NCBI GenBank assembly: GCA_002127285.1 | Contig: NFUW01000002.1 | Location: forward strand, 93,370-157,369 | Length of the DNA: 64,000 bases | Reading direction: 5' to 3' | Source: Chitinophagaceae bacterium IBVUCB1 | GTDB lineage: Bacteria > Bacteroidota > Bacteroidia > Chitinophagales > Chitinophagaceae | Shown: in pieces, positions 9,362 through 15,901 of the stretch | Position numbering within the stretch: position 1 is the first letter of the stretch | How the letters are laid out: every line of letters starts with the position of its first letter | Made by a program: the position numbers and the translations under genes | The notes under the pieces: generated by a model | Databases searched by the model: none | What the model was told of the DNA's origin: nothing | Seen by the model: the letters and a program-made list of their open reading frames with translations, nothing else

Positions 9362-9931
9362 TTAAGCAGTTAGTTCCGTATTGGTTTTATTACTGCACAT
9401 TTGTTTGTATTGCTTAGCTGTAAGGCCGGTCAACTCTTTGAATTGCCTTGAAAAGTGAGCAGCACTATTATATCCTAGTTTGAATGCGATGTCATTCAGT
9501 GTATAATTTGAGTATAATAAATACTCCTTTGCTTTCCCTAGCCTATAGTTAATTACATATTTTTCCAACGTAATACCTTCACTGGTAGAGAATGTGTGAC
9601 TTATGTTATCGTAATCTTGTTGTAATTTATTTTGAAGAAGTGATGATAGTCTGAATATGTATGGGAAATCGAAGTCTCCGCTATATACATTAGCAATAAT
9701 GTTTTTGACTTGTTTAACGGTTTTTGCTTTTTTATCTTCTATTAAGCTTAACCCTAATGATTTTACAGTCGATTCTATCAGATTAGTATCTGGTAAAACT
9801 TCTTTGGTGCTTATAGATACTGCTCCAAGATGAACACTAGTTACTTTATAGCCTATTTCATAAAACGCTTGCTCTACCGCTGATATACAACGGTAACAAA
9901 CCATGCCTTTTAAGTAGTACGTAGTTTCCAT
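9362..9931 (-). CDS. HMA domain-AraC HTH fusion regulator (first copy)
   Basis: Predicted metal-responsive transcription factor. The N-terminal half (about residues 1-70) has an HMA-like beta-alpha-beta layout with MVCYRC, a CxxC metal site. The C-terminal half is an AraC/XylS double HTH (LNDIAFKLGYNSAAHFSRQF, then LTGLTAKQYK). I take ATG 9931 (METTYYLKGMVC) giving 189 residues, equal to the paralogue next door. A further upstream ATG at 9955 would sit inside the -7 box. It leads the Cu+ ATPase gene in one transcript. Known AraC-family members bind DNA through two HTHs one turn apart; metal sensing through the HMA part is inference. Confidence 0.85.
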   Translation of the reverse strand: METTYYLKGMVCYRCISAVEQAFYEIGYKVTSVHLGAVSISTKEVLPDTNLIESTVKSLGLSLIEDKKAKTVKQVKNIIANVYSGDFDFPYIFRLSSLLQNKLQQDYDNISHTFSTSEGITLEKYVINYRLGKAKEYLLYSNYTLNDIAFKLGYNSAAHFSRQFKELTGLTAKQYKQMCSNKTNTELTA

Positions 9932-9952
9932 ACACTTACGTTTTAGTAAGTG

Positions 9953-10009
9953 CAAATTTGCGACAGAATTATTGCAGGGTAGTTACATTATTCTGTTTAA
10001 GATTTATAT
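9953..10009 (-). promoter_or_regulatory. Promoter and putative autoregulatory operator of the HMA-AraC/copA transcript
   Basis: Minus strand: near-consensus -7 box CAAATTTG (9953-9960, 7 of 8), 19-nt spacer (9961-9979), half A AATGTAACTA (9980-9989) and half B ATATAAATCT (10000-10009). Half-site spacing is again 20 bp. Half B matches the pump and MFS promoters across ten bases. Confidence 0.62.
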
Positions 10010-10016
10010 TATTATG

Positions 10017-10586
10017 TCAGATTCGATCCAATGGCTTGCGAGAATGTACATTTTGTTGTTTATAGCCTGTTGGGGTTACTCCGGTGACTTTTTTAAATTG
10101 CTGAGATAGATGTTGAACACTACTGTAACCAAGATTGAAAGCAATTTCATTAATATTCATCTCCCCGTATGTAAGTAATTCTTTTATTCTTTCTATCTTT
10201 TGATTGATAATGTATTGTTCAATAGTAATGTTCTCTGTTTCAGAGAACAGCTTGCTTAAATAGTGATAGTCATAATTTAGTTTGGAAGAGATGTATTCAC
10301 TTTGTTTTATAGATAGTGGCTCATCCATATAGTGAACCATATCAATGATGATATTTTTAATACGCTCAACTATTTTCTGTTTTTTGTCATCAATTAGCTC
10401 AAAGCCAATTGATTTGAGATTGTTACTTATTTCATTAAAAACATCAGGTGTGATTTCGTCTGGTTCTATTTCAGCATACCCAAGATCCACATCACTCACT
10501 TTAACCCCGGATTTGCTTATCTGAGTTCTAACTGCCTGCTTACATCTATCACAGACCATGTTCTTGATGAAAAGTTTTTGCCCCAT
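10017..10586 (-). CDS. HMA domain-AraC HTH fusion regulator (second copy)
   Basis: Paralogue of the neighbouring regulator with the same length (189 residues) and plan: N-terminal HMA-like domain with MVCDRC (Cys12, Cys15), a linker with DDKKQKIVERIKNIIIDMV, and a C-terminal AraC double HTH (INEIAFNLGYSSVQHLSQQF then VTGVTPTGYK). The two differ clearly in sequence outside these cores, so the duplication is not recent. It has its own promoter and is followed by an 85-nt gap to the next regulator. It may cross-regulate or respond to a different metal or redox state; the sequence does not decide. Confidence 0.85.
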   Translation of the reverse strand: MGQKLFIKNMVCDRCKQAVRTQISKSGVKVSDVDLGYAEIEPDEITPDVFNEISNNLKSIGFELIDDKKQKIVERIKNIIIDMVHYMDEPLSIKQSEYISSKLNYDYHYLSKLFSETENITIEQYIINQKIERIKELLTYGEMNINEIAFNLGYSSVQHLSQQFKKVTGVTPTGYKQQNVHSRKPLDRI

Positions 10587-10626
10587 AATTTCTATTCCTT
10601 GTATAGTAGGGTAGAATTGTATAATG

Positions 10627-10683
10627 CAAAAGTATGTAAACTAAATCGGTAGGCTGTAATATTATTCTATACCAGAAGTATGC
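10627..10683 (-). promoter_or_regulatory. Promoter of the second HMA-AraC gene with a weaker copy of the operator
   Basis: Minus strand: perfect -7 box TACTTTTG (10627-10634), and after 19 nt a region containing GAATAATATTACAG (10654-10667). This shares the AGAATAAT block with the other HMA-AraC promoter. At the expected 20-bp offset, ATACTTCT (10674-10681) keeps ATA---TCT of half B. Degenerate relative to the other three. Confidence 0.45.
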
Positions 10684-10751
10684 TTTTGGTTCTGTTTTTA
10701 TAACCTATAGTTTGTTGTTTAATAATTTAAGAAGTGCTTTTTTTATTGCTC

Positions 10752-10764
10752 TAATGTATACGTA
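10752..10764. repeat. 13-bp direct repeat, left copy
   Basis: The word TAATGTATACGTA here recurs at 11725-11737, one on each side of the IS1-like gene. It could be an IS1-type target duplication (that family makes variable, sometimes long duplications), but no inverted ends adjoin it. Confidence 0.4.
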
Positions 10765-10875
10765 TAGCATTTAAGTTATGTTGAGTTTAGCAAGAAGGGT
10801 AATGTTCCATGCGTAGCTTGCAGAAATGTAGATATGTAATTGGCACATAATCACGAGGCATTATAGCTGTTTAAT

Positions 10876-10909
10876 AGAAAACGGGGATGAACATTCATCC
10901 CCATTTTCT
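10876..10909. terminator. Hairpin, probable bidirectional terminator
   Basis: Stem AAAACGGGGATGAA / TTCATCCCCATTTT with a 2-nt loop and A/T-rich flanks. It sits between the minus-strand regulator gene, whose promoter is about 200 nt away, and the IS1-like gene. It could also be a structural part of the insertion sequence. Confidence 0.55.
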
Positions 10910-10974
10910 ATTTTAGACAACAAGAATAGCTACGCTATTGCGTTATAAAAAGCCTCGTGTTCCATACGTCACCC

Positions 10975-11634
10975 ATGAATTGTAAGTACTGTAATCAACC
11001 ATGCATCAAGAAAGGTCTACGTAACGGCCTGCAACAGATTTATTGCAAACACTGTAGAAAATATCAACGCGCTACATATATAAGGAGATAATTAAGCACG
11101 GCAGAACAAGATTGTCTTGTTAAATTAATGAGGAAAGGTGTAAGTATGCGCGGTATAGGTTACTTACTCACTATATCGGTCAGTAGCGTTGTCAGGTATA
11201 TAAGGCGTATTTCAGCTGTAATTGCGAAACCAACTCATGCTGAGTGTCAACAGGTATATGAGGTAGATGAGATGCAAACTTATATTGGCTCCAAACAAGA
11301 AGTCAATCGGGTATATATCATGTATTGTATTAATAGGGCAACAAGAGAAGTGATTAGTTTTATAGTAGGGAGGAGAACAAAAGAGAATTTAAACAAACTT
11401 GTGAATGCTGTTTTAGAACTTAGTCCCAAACGTATTTGTACAGACGGATTGAATATCTATAGAAGTATCATCTCCCCACCTCTACATAGTGTTAGTAAGT
11501 ATGGTACTAACAGAATAGAACGAAAGAACCTCTCTCTTCGAACAGACCTCAAGCGCTTAAGCCGTCGGACAATATGTTTCAGCCGAAGTTTACCAATGCT
11601 TGTTGCTTGTTTGAGGATTTACTTTTGGGGGTAG
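10975..11634 (+). pseudogene. IS1-family transposase with an in-frame stop codon
   Basis: A single frame encodes an InsA-like zinc finger (CKYC...CKHCRKYQ, residues 3-30) and, after an in-frame TAA at 11089-11091, an HTH region (SMRGIGYLLTISVSSVVRYI) plus an InsB-like DDE domain (YEVDEMQTYIGSK ... RICTDGLNIY ... RIERKNLSLRTDLKRL). The C-terminus RRTICFSRS...RIYFWG is complete. Classical IS1 joins InsA and InsB by frameshifting; here both parts are already in one frame, so the TAA most simply means an inactivating mutation. From ATG 11128 only a 168-residue product lacking the zinc finger could be made. Terminal inverted repeats were not found. Confidence 0.75.
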
Positions 11635-11724
11635 TATAAAATAAACGGAAGATGTGAATGAGCGTATAGTTATTTTAGTAAGCCACAATGTGTGAAATGT
11701 TGTAATGAAAGCGTAACAAAGGTG

Positions 11725-11737
11725 TAATGTATACGTA
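11725..11737. repeat. 13-bp direct repeat, right copy
   Basis: Second copy of TAATGTATACGTA, 973 bp from the left copy and in the same orientation. Confidence 0.4.
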
Positions 11738-11847
11738 AGATTCACTGATTTTTCCGTATAAAACCTAACTAAATCGTCTGAAAATGTAACTGATACTTAG
11801 GAATGCTAAAATCAGGACGAGTCAGAAGTCACAAACTAAGAGAACAG

Positions 11848-11890
11848 CTTCAAAGAGCTTCAAATGTCTTCAAAGAGCTTCAAGTATCTT
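11848..11890 (+). repeat. Phased CTTCAA decamer array
   Basis: Four consecutive 10-bp units begin with CTTCAA (CTTCAAAGAG, CTTCAAATGT, CTTCAAAGAG, CTTCAAGTAT), then a partial CTT. The higher-order unit is 20 bp, so one helical face carries the same word every turn. It lies about 80 bp upstream of the first small gene of the recombinase region. A protein-binding array, iterons or part of an attachment site are possible. Confidence 0.65.
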
Positions 11891-11967
11891 TTATGACTTA
11901 GTATGTTTGTCATAGTAAATACAATCAACCCTAATTGCTCAAAAGAGCTGCTAAGAAGACAAACAAT

Positions 11968-12210
11968 ATGCAAGAACAAACTCGACCGTCCACAAACAAT
12001 TATTCAGAATTTGAATTACGTTCTTACTCAAGAAAAGAATTAGCACAACTATATTTTCCCGACAGTAGCCATAAATCAGCAACCCAAAATCTCAGACGTT
12101 GGTTGAATATCCATACATCCCATCAAGTTTTCTTAGACAGTATTTCAAGGAAGCAGCTTTTTCGCAGAGCCGAGGTTGAAATGATAATAGAATTGATTGG
12201 GGAACCTTGA
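11968..12210 (+). CDS. DUF4248 family small protein
   Basis: 80 residues from ATG 11968. The core SYSRKELAQLYFPDSS...ATQNLRRWLNIH and the end RRAEVEMIIELIGEP fit the DUF4248 family, small Bacteroidota proteins with an HTH-like look. Function is not established; such genes are often found in mobile or accessory regions. Here it opens a run of three small genes before a serine recombinase, so a role in the mobile element is possible. Confidence 0.65.
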   Translation: MQEQTRPSTNNYSEFELRSYSRKELAQLYFPDSSHKSATQNLRRWLNIHTSHQVFLDSISRKQLFRRAEVEMIIELIGEP

Positions 12211-12271
12211 TTATAATAAGCTATTGCTAACAGTAAATATTTACGAAACATTCATAGTTAAAAACAAAATA

Positions 12272-12484
12272 ATGCAAAAGAACATTGATATACCATTACC
12301 AATATTGGAAACCATAGCAGAGATGATGGAACTACATAATTTAAGGCATGAAGTTATAGCAGGTAACGCAATGGATAAAACCGTCACACTTGAAATTAAA
12401 TATGAAAGAGAGACTCGAAGTTTTATGCATGACATAGAAGATTATGTAGAAGACTTTAGGGAGGGATTAATAACACTAGGTTAA
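12272..12484 (+). CDS. Small acidic hypothetical protein
   Basis: 70 residues from ATG 12272, a better start than the upstream TTG at 12197, which would overlap the DUF4248 gene. Predicted mostly helical (LPILETIAEMMELHNLRHEV) with an acidic C-terminal part (HDIEDYVEDFREGLITL). No known family recognised. It sits between the DUF4248 gene and another small gene in the same orientation, 61 nt after the former. Confidence 0.5.
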   Translation: MQKNIDIPLPILETIAEMMELHNLRHEVIAGNAMDKTVTLEIKYERETRSFMHDIEDYVEDFREGLITLG

Positions 12485-12572
12485 TTACGAATATTACTCT
12501 ATCTAACTCTAAAAAAACTTACAACAACCAATCATGCAGTATGCTGATTGGTTATTTTTTACCCAATATCAT

Positions 12573-12722
12573 ATGAATAAGAAGGAGACACATGATGTCA
12601 GTTCGACAGATTGGTTACGACAATATGAAGGATGTGAAAACTATTCAGATGAAGAAGCGATCCTTATTACCCAAAGTTTAGAAACTCTCGCAGCATTATT
12701 GTTAAGTCAAATAAATTCATAA
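12573..12722 (+). CDS. Very small acidic hypothetical protein
   Basis: 49 residues from ATG 12573 with a purine-rich GAAGGAGA just after the start. Composition is acidic and helical at the end (EEAILITQSLETLAALLLSQ). It lies 60 nt before the recombinase gene. An upstream ATG at 12534 in frame would add 13 residues. No family recognised; coding status rests only on its position and frame. Confidence 0.4.
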   Translation: MNKKETHDVSSTDWLRQYEGCENYSDEEAILITQSLETLAALLLSQINS

Positions 12723-12782
12723 ATAATTGATTATCAATATTTTGTATCTTTACACAGGATAAAAATCAAAAGATAAAACAAG

Positions 12783-14507
12783 ATGACCAATATATCCTCC
12801 TTTGCCAGATTTGGGAAGACGAACAATGTTAATGCGAATCATAATCAGATTAAAACGGCAGTAGCCTATACCAGAGTATCCAGTAAAGAACAGGCAGATA
12901 AAAACCTGTCACTGGATTTCCAGCTAAAAGCAATACAAGACAATGCCGCAAGAAACAATATAGCTATTACCCAATATTTTGGTGGTACCTATGAAAGTGC
13001 AAAGACTGATGGCAGGAAAGAATTTCTGCGAATGCTGGAATACATCAAAAAGAATAAAGGCGAAATTACACATATATTAGTCTACACATTAGACCGCTTC
13101 AGTCGAACAGGTGGAGGTGCCATTAAGCTTGCACAAGAATTACGAGAAAAGTACGGTGTAGAAGTTTATGCAGTAACTCAACCAACAGATACTTCAAATC
13201 CAAGTGGTATATTACAGCAATCAATACATTTTATCTTCTCTCAATACGATAATGAACTTAGGAAGCAAAGAGCCGTTGCAGGTTTGAAAGAGAAGTTTGC
13301 ACAAGGTGTTTGGGCTGCCAGAGTGCCAATGGGTTATGATATCGTCAAAAGTAATGGTGAGCGTAAGATTGTAGTTAATGCAATAGGCAAAAAGCTAAGA
13401 AAGGCTTTCTTTTGGAAGTATGAAGGCATGAAAAACGAAGCAATCATAGGGAGGTTGAAAGCCACTGGTGTTCCTATGTATAAGCAACAACTTACTAAAA
13501 TCTTCAAAAATCCCTTCTATTGCGGCTTATTATCACACGGAATGCTGGAAGGCAGAGTTATAGAAGGTAAGCATGAAAAACTCATCTCTCAAGAACTCTT
13601 TTTAAGCATTAACGAGATACATACTCAATCTGGCAATTATGGTGTGCCACATAAAAAGGAAATGGCAGAAGTACCATTGAAAGTGTTTGCCAGATGCTCA
13701 GAATGCAATCAGCCCTTTACGGGTTATATAGTCAAAGCAAAAGGCTTATGGTATTATAAATGCAGAACCAAAGGCTGTAAATGCAACAAGAATGTCAAGG
13801 AGTTCCATGATAAGTTTCTTGAGCTATTAAACCGATACAGCATCAAAGAGGAACTTATTGCGCCACTAAAAGCAAAAATGGAACGAGTATGGAAAACATT
13901 AAATGCCGAGTCTTACGAATTAGAAGCAGCATATAAAAAGCAACTCTCTGTAATTGAGTCGAAGATTGAAAATATTGAAGAGAGCTACTATGTGAATAAA
14001 GAAATGACCAAAGAAACCTTTGATAAGTTCTATCCAAAATATGCCAATGAACGCTCAGAGATTACAAAGAAACTAAGTCAATTGGGAGGTGGAATTTCGA
14101 ACCCTGAGCAAGCAATTAGGAAAGCAATACGGTTATCGTCAGAACTGGCTACCATGTGGACATGTAGCGATATTAGCAAAAAGGAAAAACTGCAAAAACT
14201 AGTATTTCCTGACGGAATTATATATGACAGGCAAAAAAGCAGATTTCGAACAGAAAAAGTAAATATTGTATTTGCATTAATTGCAAGCCTGAACGGAGAT
14301 ACGGAGAAAAAGAAAAAGGGACAAACTGATGCTTTTGCAAGTTTGTCCCTATCAGCGGAGAAAGAGGGATTCGAACCCTCGGTACCCTTTGACAGGTACA
14401 CACACTTTCCAGGCGTGCCTCTTAAACCACTCGAGCATCTCTCCGTAAGGGCTGCAAATCTACTTAAAAAAATCAGCAACCGAATAGCTTTTCTGCATTG
14501 GCTGTAG
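12783..14507 (+). CDS. Large serine recombinase; C-terminal part read through host tRNA-Ser
   Basis: Site-specific integrase/excisionase. Resolvase catalytic domain about residues 24-165 with YTRVSSKEQ (nucleophile probably Ser33), LVYTLDRFSRTGGG and a Q-YDNELRKQRAVAG helix; recombinase domain (about 180-290); zinc ribbon CSEC...CRTKGCKC (about 305-335); coiled-coil (about 360-420). Conserved sequence seems to end near NIVFALIASLN. The last roughly 60 codons run over the terminator (14317-14350), antisense through the whole tRNA-Ser (14357-14444) and 35 nt into tatD. This tail (containing EGFEPS) is a translation of host RNA-gene sequence. An element inserted at the tRNA would create exactly this fusion. 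A box TATCTTTA at 12745-12752 may be its -7 element. Confidence 0.88.
   Translation: MTNISSFARFGKTNNVNANHNQIKTAVAYTRVSSKEQADKNLSLDFQLKAIQDNAARNNIAITQYFGGTYESAKTDGRKEFLRMLEYIKKNKGEITHILVYTLDRFSRTGGGAIKLAQELREKYGVEVYAVTQPTDTSNPSGILQQSIHFIFSQYDNELRKQRAVAGLKEKFAQGVWAARVPMGYDIVKSNGERKIVVNAIGKKLRKAFFWKYEGMKNEAIIGRLKATGVPMYKQQLTKIFKNPFYCGLLSHGMLEGRVIEGKHEKLISQELFLSINEIHTQSGNYGVPHKKEMAEVPLKVFARCSECNQPFTGYIVKAKGLWYYKCRTKGCKCNKNVKEFHDKFLELLNRYSIKEELIAPLKAKMERVWKTLNAESYELEAAYKKQLSVIESKIENIEESYYVNKEMTKETFDKFYPKYANERSEITKKLSQLGGGISNPEQAIRKAIRLSSELATMWTCSDISKKEKLQKLVFPDGIIYDRQKSRFRTEKVNIVFALIASLNGDTEKKKKGQTDAFASLSLSAEKEGFEPSVPFDRYTHFPGVPLKPLEHLSVRAANLLKKISNRIAFLHWL
14317..14350 (-). terminator. Terminator of the tRNA-Ser(GGA) gene
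   Basis: Perfect 11-bp stem AGGGACAAACT / AGTTTGTCCCT starting 6 nt beyond the tRNA 3' end, followed on the minus strand by TTTTTCTTTTT. It lies inside the recombinase reading frame. Confidence 0.8.
14357..14444 (-). tRNA. tRNA-Ser(GGA)
   Basis: 88 nt on the minus strand. Acceptor stem GGAGAGA / TTTCTCC (one G-U), anticodon loop CTGGAAA with anticodon GGA, long variable arm, and T-loop GGTTCGAATCC. No encoded CCA. It reads Ser UCC/UCU codons. The serine recombinase frame covers it entirely on the opposite strand, marking it as the probable edge of the accessory region to its left. Confidence 0.93.
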
Positions 14508-15237
14508 TAATGCGGGCTACTTCTTCGCGGCTCATTTGCATCACATCACCAATCTTTTCGGCTATCAGTGGCAGGTAGGCACTTTCATTGCGCTTGCCCC
14601 GGTAGGGCATGGGTGCCAGATAGGGTGCATCCGTTTCCAGCACTATGTGTTGCAAGCCTGTTTCTTTTATAATATCGGGCAGGGTGCTTTTCTTAAATGT
14701 AACTACACCGCCTATGCCCAAATAAAAACCGAGGTCTATGATTTGTTTGGCTTCATCTATTGTGCCGCTAAAGCAATGAAACACCCCGCACAGTTGCCCA
14801 TTTTGCTTGCCGCGCACTATGTCTATACAGTCTTGTGTAGATTCCCGGCTGTGGATAACTATCGGCAGTTTGTGTTGCAATGCCCAATCTATCTGTGTGG
14901 CAAATGCTTGTTTTTGCTGCGCTACATGGGTTTTATCCCAATAATAATCGAGCCCTATTTCGCCTAAGGCATAAAACTTTTCTTTTGCCAGCCATGCTTC
15001 TGCAATAGCCAGTTCGTCTTTGTAATTGTCTTTTACATAACAAGGGTGCAGCCCCATCATGGGGTAGCAGTTGGCAGGCCATGCAGCAGCAATACGCATC
15101 ATAGCTGCTATAGTGCTGCTATCGCAGTTGGGCATATACATTTTGCCAACGCCCGCATCTATGGCGCGTTGTATCATGTCTGTTTCGTCTGCGTTCAGTT
15201 GCTCTTCGTACAGGTGTGTATGCGTATCTATATACAT
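14473..15237 (-). CDS. TatD family metal-dependent hydrolase
   Basis: TIM-barrel metallohydrolase; family members act as 3'-5' exonucleases/DNases and in quality control. 254 residues from ATG 15237 (MYIDTHTHLYEE), which follows the upstream stop by a few nt. Metal ligands are visible: DTHTH at the N-terminus, EIGLDYY, VIHSRES, FHCFSG and ETDAPYLAP near the C-terminus. It shares an operon with the polysaccharide deacetylase upstream, and the tRNA-Ser follows. Its 3' end is overlapped on the other strand by the read-through tail of the recombinase. Confidence 0.93.
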   Translation of the reverse strand: MYIDTHTHLYEEQLNADETDMIQRAIDAGVGKMYMPNCDSSTIAAMMRIAAAWPANCYPMMGLHPCYVKDNYKDELAIAEAWLAKEKFYALGEIGLDYYWDKTHVAQQKQAFATQIDWALQHKLPIVIHSRESTQDCIDIVRGKQNGQLCGVFHCFSGTIDEAKQIIDLGFYLGIGGVVTFKKSTLPDIIKETGLQHIVLETDAPYLAPMPYRGKRNESAYLPLIAEKIGDVMQMSREEVARITTANAEKLFGC

Positions 15238-15242
15238 GGGTA

Positions 15243-15878
15243 TCAATGTTTGGGCAGGGCTTTCATCTCCCAGCTTTTTTGTTGGCAGTATGCCAATACT
15301 TGTGGCAGCGCGTAGCTCATCCTGTCCCACGCTTTTTCACTATCGTGAAAAACGATGATAGAGCCGGGCTCTATATTATCCAGCACATTGGCAAGGCATT
15401 TTTCGGGTGGCAGCATGGTGTCAAAATCACCACTCAATACATCCCACATATAGATATAGTACGCGGGGCGTTTATTGAGCAACCTGTTTGCCTGACTGCG
15501 CTTGATGCGCCCATAAGGCGGACGAAACAGCTTGCTGTTGATGTGCTTGGCGGCTTTGTCTATATCGTTTATATAAGTTTCCGTTTTGGTAAACCAGCCA
15601 TTCATGTGGTTGTGTGTATGGTTGCCGACGGTGTGTCCCTCTGCAAGGGTTCGGTTATATACATCACCATGTTTGACTACGTTGTTGCCTATGCAAAAAA
15701 ATGTGGCTTTGGCATTGTATTTTTTAAGTTCGTCGAGCACAAAGGGAGTGATGGTTGGGTGTGGTCCGTCATCAAACGTCAGATATACCGATGGCTTATC
15801 ATGCTGCGGCATCTTCCAATTGAGATGACAGTAAAACAAACGGCTGAGCCACCATGGCGTTTTAACAAGGTATGCCAT
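15243..15878 (-). CDS. Polysaccharide deacetylase (NodB-type, CE4)
   Basis: Removes N- or O-acetyl groups from a polysaccharide, possibly peptidoglycan or an exopolymer. 211 residues. CE4 motifs: TFDDGPHPT (motif 1, catalytic Asp and metal Asp), HTHNH (motif 2, metal His), RPPYG (motif 3), and FHDSEKAWDRM near the end. There is no clear signal peptide, only a short hydrophobic start (LVKTPWWLSRLFYCHLNW). First gene of a two-gene operon with tatD. A -7-like box TTTGTTTG at 15883-15890 ends 4 nt before the ATG. Confidence 0.92.
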   Translation of the reverse strand: MAYLVKTPWWLSRLFYCHLNWKMPQHDKPSVYLTFDDGPHPTITPFVLDELKKYNAKATFFCIGNNVVKHGDVYNRTLAEGHTVGNHTHNHMNGWFTKTETYINDIDKAAKHINSKLFRPPYGRIKRSQANRLLNKRPAYYIYMWDVLSGDFDTMLPPEKCLANVLDNIEPGSIIVFHDSEKAWDRMSYALPQVLAYCQQKSWEMKALPKH

Positions 15879-15882
15879 AGTG

Positions 15883-15890
15883 CAAACAAA
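15883..15890 (-). promoter_or_regulatory. -7-like box 4 nt from the deacetylase ATG
   Basis: Minus strand TTTGTTTG, 7 of 8 positions of TAnnTTTG, separated from ATG by CACT only. Suggests a leaderless transcript. Confidence 0.45.
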
Positions 15891-15901
15891 CGAATTTAAA
15901 A

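Larger units (their letters stand above)
10587..10974. other. Intergenic stretch between HMA-AraC and the IS1-like gene
   Basis: No convincing gene. It holds the promoter described above, a hairpin at 10876-10909, an outer inverted pair cacgaggc (10853-10860) / gcctcgtg (about 10951-10958) enclosing that hairpin, a 13-bp word repeated beyond the transposase (10752-10764), and the word TGTTCCATRCGT twice (near 10804 and 10959). GGTAATGTTCC at about 10798 resembles an IS1-family left end; no matching right end was found. Confidence 0.5.
11635..11967. other. Intergenic stretch with phased short repeats
   Basis: No gene seen. It holds the right copy of the 13-bp direct repeat and the CTTCAA decamer array at 11848-11890. 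TTG 11935 could extend the DUF4248 gene upstream, but ATG 11968 is preferred. Confidence 0.5.

Noticed and set aside
14357..14444. EGFEPS segment of the recombinase as a functional protein motif
   Set aside because: It is the translation of the antisense strand of the tRNA-Ser T-arm, a known artefact.
15216..15899. 227-codon plus-strand frame
   Set aside because: Antisense to the polysaccharide deacetylase, whose CE4 motifs are all present on the minus strand.
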